From contig CATQJL010000112.1 of the NCBI GenBank assembly GCA_958299035.1, positions 50,488,941 through 50,552,940 of the forward strand: a stretch of DNA of 64,000 bases, given 5' to 3'. Both the position numbers and the translations under genes were made by a program. Every line of letters starts with the position of its first letter. Position 1 is the stretch's first letter. This document shows positions 60,001 through 64,000 of the stretch, piece by piece. Source of the DNA: Cylicocyclus nassatus (lineage: Eukaryota; Nematoda; Chromadorea; Rhabditida; Strongylidae). The notes under the pieces were generated by a model. It did no database searches, had not been told where the DNA came from, and worked only from the letters and a program-made list of their open reading frames with translations.

Positions 60001-60995
60001 ATCTCGCTGGTTGAGCTACGGCAGGCCTCCTATGTGGCTGACCAGTTGGAACGAAAAGTTTTGTTTTCCCCCACAATTTCCACCAAAAACGGTAAAAATC
60101 TCGATTTCGAGAGAATTTCAGCCACAGAAAATACCCTTGCTTCCTGAATGAAGACCCAGCATGGAAGCTGTGGTCCCGCTGGTTGAGCGCCGGCAGGCCG
60201 TCTATATGGCTGACCAGTTTTTGGAACGAAAAGTTTTGTTTTCCACCACAATTTCCACCAAAAATGGTAAAAATCTCGATTTCGACAGAAATTCAGCCAC
60301 AGATAATACACTTGTTCCCTGAATGAAGACCCAGCATGGAAGCTGTGGTCCCGCTGGTTGAGCACCGGCAGGCCTTCTATGTGGCTGACCAGTTTTTGGA
60401 ACGAAAAGTTTTGTTTTCCCCCACAATTTCCACCAAAAACGGTAAAAATCTCGATTTCGACAGAATTTCAGCCACAGAAAATACCCTTGCTTCCTGAATG
60501 AAGACCCAGCATGGAAGCTGTGGTCCCGCTGGTTGAGCGCCGGCAGGCCGTCTATATGGCTGACCAGTTTTTGGAACGAAAAGTTTTGTTTTCCACCACA
60601 ATTTCCACCAAAAATGGTAAAAATCTCGATTTCGACAGAAATTCAGCCACAGATAATACACTTGTTCCCTGAATGAAGACCCAGCATGGAAGCTGTGGTC
60701 CCGCTGGTTGAGCACCGGCAGGCCTTCTATGTGGCTGACCAGTTTTTGGAACGAAAAGTTTTGTTTTCCCCCACAATTTCCACCAAAAACGGTAAAAATC
60801 TCGATTTCGACAGAATTTCAGCCACAGAAAATACCCTTGCTCCCTGAATGAAGCCCAGCATGGAAGCTGTGGTCTCGCTGGTTGAGCTCCGGCAGGCCCT
60901 TGTGACTGACTTGGTTTTGGAGTGAAAAATTTTGTTTTCCCCACAATCTTCATGCAGAGCAGTGAAAACCTCGATTTCAACGGAATTTACGCCAC
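57021..60995 (+). repeat. satellite array B (174-175 bp monomer)
   Basis: These are monomers of the same family as array A but with fewer deletions and a common GTAATCTCG/GTAATTTCG variant after AGCATGGAAGCT. Monomer spacing measured at CCAGCA is 174 and 175 bases. A six-monomer block of about 1,046 bp (57021-58067) is repeated at 58767-59811. A two-monomer unit of about 350 bp marked by ACACTTGTTCCCTGAATG repeats near 60300 and 60650. The last monomer (about 60850-60995) is visibly decayed, giving a natural array edge. ORFs up to 277 codons exist on both strands. Confidence 0.9.
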
Positions 60996-62390
60996 ATTGC
61001 CCACGGCCTCCCACCACCTCGGCTTTTGTCAGACCCTAGGACTTCTACCCTATTGTTTGGTTTTCAACGGCCAATCATCTTTGCTTTGAAGTCCGTTATT
61101 TTGCTCTTGCTCCCGAGATGAAGACCCTGCATGCATCTGCATTGGTCAGCATTGGTCAGAGAAAAAGCTGCATCGAATGACCCTTCATGGCATCACCAAA
61201 AGTGGAATTTGATAGCATCAGAAAAATAATTCTAAAGAATCTTTGAGGCTAGCTATAGACGTTGAAAATTGCTTTAAATTGCACCTTGTTTACTCTATCT
61301 GACTGCTATTAAAGCTTCTCCAAAGGTGAAAAATGAAGATTTTGAATTTTTGAAGAATTTTGTGAAAAATTGCTAAACTTGAACACGGTAAAAACTATGG
61401 GATCGAAATTTTGACCATTATCTCACTGACCACAAGAGCAAGCGGCACATGGATATGACAGTTGAAAAGGGGAGGAAAAGCTGCGTCGGATAGTGCCTAA
61501 AGCGCTTCCCTATCTTTATTCCACGTGTTTATATGATAGGTTGAAAAAAACGGAAAGAACTTTCGGAACGACCTAATATTTCCTTCTCCTCACATAATTT
61601 TTCCACTTTTTTTACATAACTACGATCTAAATTCAAAACTTTTTAATCAACTCAAATTTCCCTTCCCTGCTTGGTTACAGCCTTTAAAAATTCTTGATTG
61701 CGATGGTAATCGTGCTCTTAGCGCTCAGCGGTGAGCGCCGGACACAGCATGCCACCAGTTCGAAAAGTTCGAACAACTTTCTAAGGTGTCACTTTCGTTG
61801 TTTTTTAGTATGACTGCTATTGGCTTTTCTACTCTTTTTGTTGTACATGTTGATTACGTGTCTGATCTCATCACAAAGAATATGGGGTTGTCGTATTTTT
61901 GCTGCGAGGTTAACGGGATTTCGTCCTTGAAAAAAACAAGTAGACGCCATCTTGTGCCGGCCGTTCAAGTTTGTAATAGCTTGAACAATGTATCGTCTGT
62001 TCTCAGAATTGTTCACACACTCAGAGAATCACCGGGAGAAGGCGGCCATGCTATTTAAGGCAAGTATGTACAGGAAAAATAGTTCGCTGACATAGCATCT
62101 CGCTTGTAGATTTTAAAGAATGTTGGCCATTTTTTAGAACGCTCAGAGAAAAATCCCGGTTTTTCCAACATTAATTGCCGCGCAGTTTTCGTTCTCTGAA
62201 CTTTGCGAAAGTGTGCAAAATTGTTGATAACCGCACGGACCTTTGCGAAAGATCGCACAGTTCGTAAAGTCGTCTGCACGAAATCGCCAGGGTTGTTGTA
62301 GGCCGAATGCACGCGAGCGTGCCTGCAACGCGGCTGCCGAGCACAGGCGCTATGATGACTCATGCGCGCGAATGCCAATATTAGCGCGTA
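60996..62390. other. no secure gene; possible single mariner-type end near 61575
   Basis: GGAACGACCTAATATT near 61565-61580 resembles a mariner right end in sequence type (complement ATTAGGTCGTTCC), but no matching left end was found between it and the satellite. A GCGCTCAGCGGTGAGCGC hairpin lies near 61719. No coding motif was recognised. Confidence 0.3.
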
Positions 62391-62391
62391 A

Positions 62392-62593
62392 GGCCCCAGT
62401 CAGACTTCACGCGACTTAATCGTCGCGACCAAATCGCCAAGATTTCCATTCATTTTCATTTCACATTCAAAAATTTCGGGCTGGAAAAGTATCACAACCG
62501 AATGCAAGTTGATCGACATGGAATGATGTTGTAACAGTTGTCTCGTCGCGATTCAGTCGCGACGATCAAATCGCGTGAAGTCTGCCCGGGGCC
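62392..62593. mobile_element. Harbinger/Tourist-like MITE, copy 2 (202 bp)
   Basis: It is nearly identical to 13828-14030 over its whole length. The termini are GGCCCCAGTCAGACTTC and the complement of GGCCCCGGGCAGACTTC, flanked by TAA and TGA. The close similarity of two copies 48 kb apart suggests recent activity of the family. Confidence 0.75.
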
Positions 62594-62939
62594 TGAGAGG
62601 CACGCGCGCGTGTGCTCATTTCGGACGATTCCGTGCAGTCAACTATACCTTCCTCTGAGAGAATGTACCCACACTTGAGTAATCACATCCGACACCAACA
62701 CTCTGCCATATAGTGTTACTTTTGCTCTACGTAACTCGAAACTTTCTAACTAGAGTTGGAGCGCTTGACCGTGGAAACCAACTGTTATTTCAATTGTCAA
62801 ATATTATATATGTGGATATTTGAAGCATTCCAAATTCGCGTGGCAATTGAAAGCGAGATGTCAGGAATTAAGTTCGTTTTTTTGTCGAAATCCACGAAAG
62901 TCTCCGAGAAATGGGCTTTTCATAAGGTCTAATGGACTC

Positions 62940-63400
62940 ACAAAGGAATGTCAGAAGTCGAAGTGGTCAATCCATACATGCTGCATACCATTAGATGCAG
63001 CACAAAACGCTGACTCTAAATTTGTCTTCCTTATCTGCAAAGCGCTTTTGTAGAGGAAATTATAAGCCGTTGAAGGCCATTATTTGCTAAAAATTTGTGC
63101 GTGTAAAGGACAAACGTATTCGTACAAAGCAATTCTCGGCCCGGTATTAGACCAAAACATGCGGCTACGTCATTTATATGGCTCGTACTTAGAGGTGAGC
63201 TAAAAGAGCAATGATGTGAGTAATTTCGCAGTTTTTGTATAAGATTTTCTCGCAGTAAAGCTGCTCATAACTTCGTCTACAAAAGCGCTCTGCAGATAAG
63301 GAGACAGAATTGAAATCAGCATTCTCTGGTGCATCGAATGGTATGCAGCTTGTATGGATTGGCCGCTTCGACTTCTGACCATTCCCTTGTTGGCCCATGC
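62940..63400. repeat. inverted-repeat family 2, copy 2
   Basis: The left arm holds TCAGAAGTCGAAGTGGTCAA, CATACATGCTGCATACCATT, GTCTTCCTTATCTGCAAAGC and GCTTTTGTAGAGGAA. The right arm is the complement with moderate divergence. It is related to the inverted pair at 26390-26810 through CTGACTCTAAATTTGTCTTC and TTATCTGC. ORFs on both strands are mirror products. Confidence 0.6.
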
Positions 63401-63431
63401 GGTGCGATAAGATATCGCTTTCGCCATTTCA

Positions 63432-64000
63432 TCTTATATATAAAGCTGAATGTCTGTTTGTCTGTATGTCTGTCTGTATGTCTGTCTGTCTGTATGTCTG
63501 TGTGTACGTATGTTCCGAATAGAAAATTCCATTTCTGAACCAATCCGGACCAAACTTGGCACACATACACTACGGGCCCCGGCGGGTGTCATAGGCTACT
63601 TTTCGTCATCGATCGATATCGATTTTATCGATTTTTTGCAAAATTTGAGCTACGGGGCTGGGAGTTGGCACAGGGGGGGGGGTAATCGAGCATGCTGATT
63701 ACGAATACAACATTAGTTTTTAAAATCGTGCATTACTTTTATCGATTTTATCGATTTTTTGCAAAGTTTGAGCTACGGGGCTGGGATTTGGCACAGGGGG
63801 CTGGAATTTGGCAGAGGGGTGTAATCGAGCATGTGATCACCCCCCCCCCCGTGGGGGTGATCAGCATGCTCGATTACACCCCTCTGCCAAATTCCAGCCC
63901 CCTAGCTCAAATTTTGAAAATCGATAAAATCGACATCAATCGATAACAAAAAGTGGACTGCGACACCCGCTGGGGCCCGAAGTGTATGTGTGCCAAGTTT
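63432..64000. mobile_element. foldback element cut by the window end
   Basis: The element begins ATCTTATATATAAAGCTGAA and a TGTCTGTCTGTATG microsatellite, then the full left arm. The arm includes two tandem copies of the TTTTATCGATTTTTTGCAAA ... GGCACAGGGGG core. The central hairpin is at about 63822-63880 (C-run loop), and the right arm continues to CCAAGTTT at the window edge. It is the least disturbed copy in the window. Confidence 0.8.

Noticed and set aside
1..64000. tRNA or rRNA genes
   Set aside because: I looked for GTTCGAATC-type T-arm strings and conserved rRNA blocks. The few TTCGAA hits are in palindromic AT-rich repeats without acceptor or anticodon arms.

Overview
The window looks like a repeat-dominated invertebrate nuclear genome, most likely a nematode. 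Supporting signs are very short introns with GTAAGT/GTATGT donors and TTTAG/TTTCAG acceptors, a Tc1-like transposon, mariner-type elements, many small inverted-repeat elements and a long tandem satellite. No rRNA, tRNA or operon-like native gene cluster was recognised, so the assignment is an inference. One piece of the window, 55576-57020, is clearly bacterial (an actinobacterial-type nuo operon fragment) and sits next to a 500-base gap and a cDNA-library adapter. It is best read as contamination joined into the scaffold.

Layout. 1-28480 is gene-poor DNA full of small transposable elements. It holds TTAA-flanked MITEs, Harbinger-like MITEs, a foldback element family with CTTATATATAAAGC ends, TTCGAA-rich palindromic repeats, and one complete 4,984-bp Tc1-like transposon (7151-12134). 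That transposon has terminal inverted repeats (TIRs) over 700 bp long and is nested inside a foldback element. Two small spliced gene models can be read by eye: an NFX1-type zinc-finger fragment (16324-16833) and an unrecognised 79-residue protein (21494-21950).

28483-34257 is a tandem array of a 174-176 bp satellite and its deleted variants. 34258-55050 is a composite in which blocks of this satellite alternate with a 917-bp non-autonomous mariner element. The composite runs direct, folds back at an exact palindrome (43464/43465), switches back to direct inside a mariner copy (near 46280), folds back again at the same palindrome (51757/51758), and ends at the gap. 55551-57020 is adapter plus nuoK, nuoJ and nuoI. 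57021-60995 is a second, more homogeneous array of the same satellite. 60996-64000 returns to low-copy DNA with a Harbinger-like MITE, a second inverted-repeat family and a foldback element cut by the window edge.

Interpretation. Three copies of a SMART/template-switch adapter, a bacterial insert, two identical zero-spacer palindromes and a microhomology orientation switch together suggest that 31-57 kb contains library or assembly artefacts laid over a real satellite/mariner locus. The most biologically interesting items are the satellite-mariner composite repeat, the long-TIR transposon, and the two short gene models.
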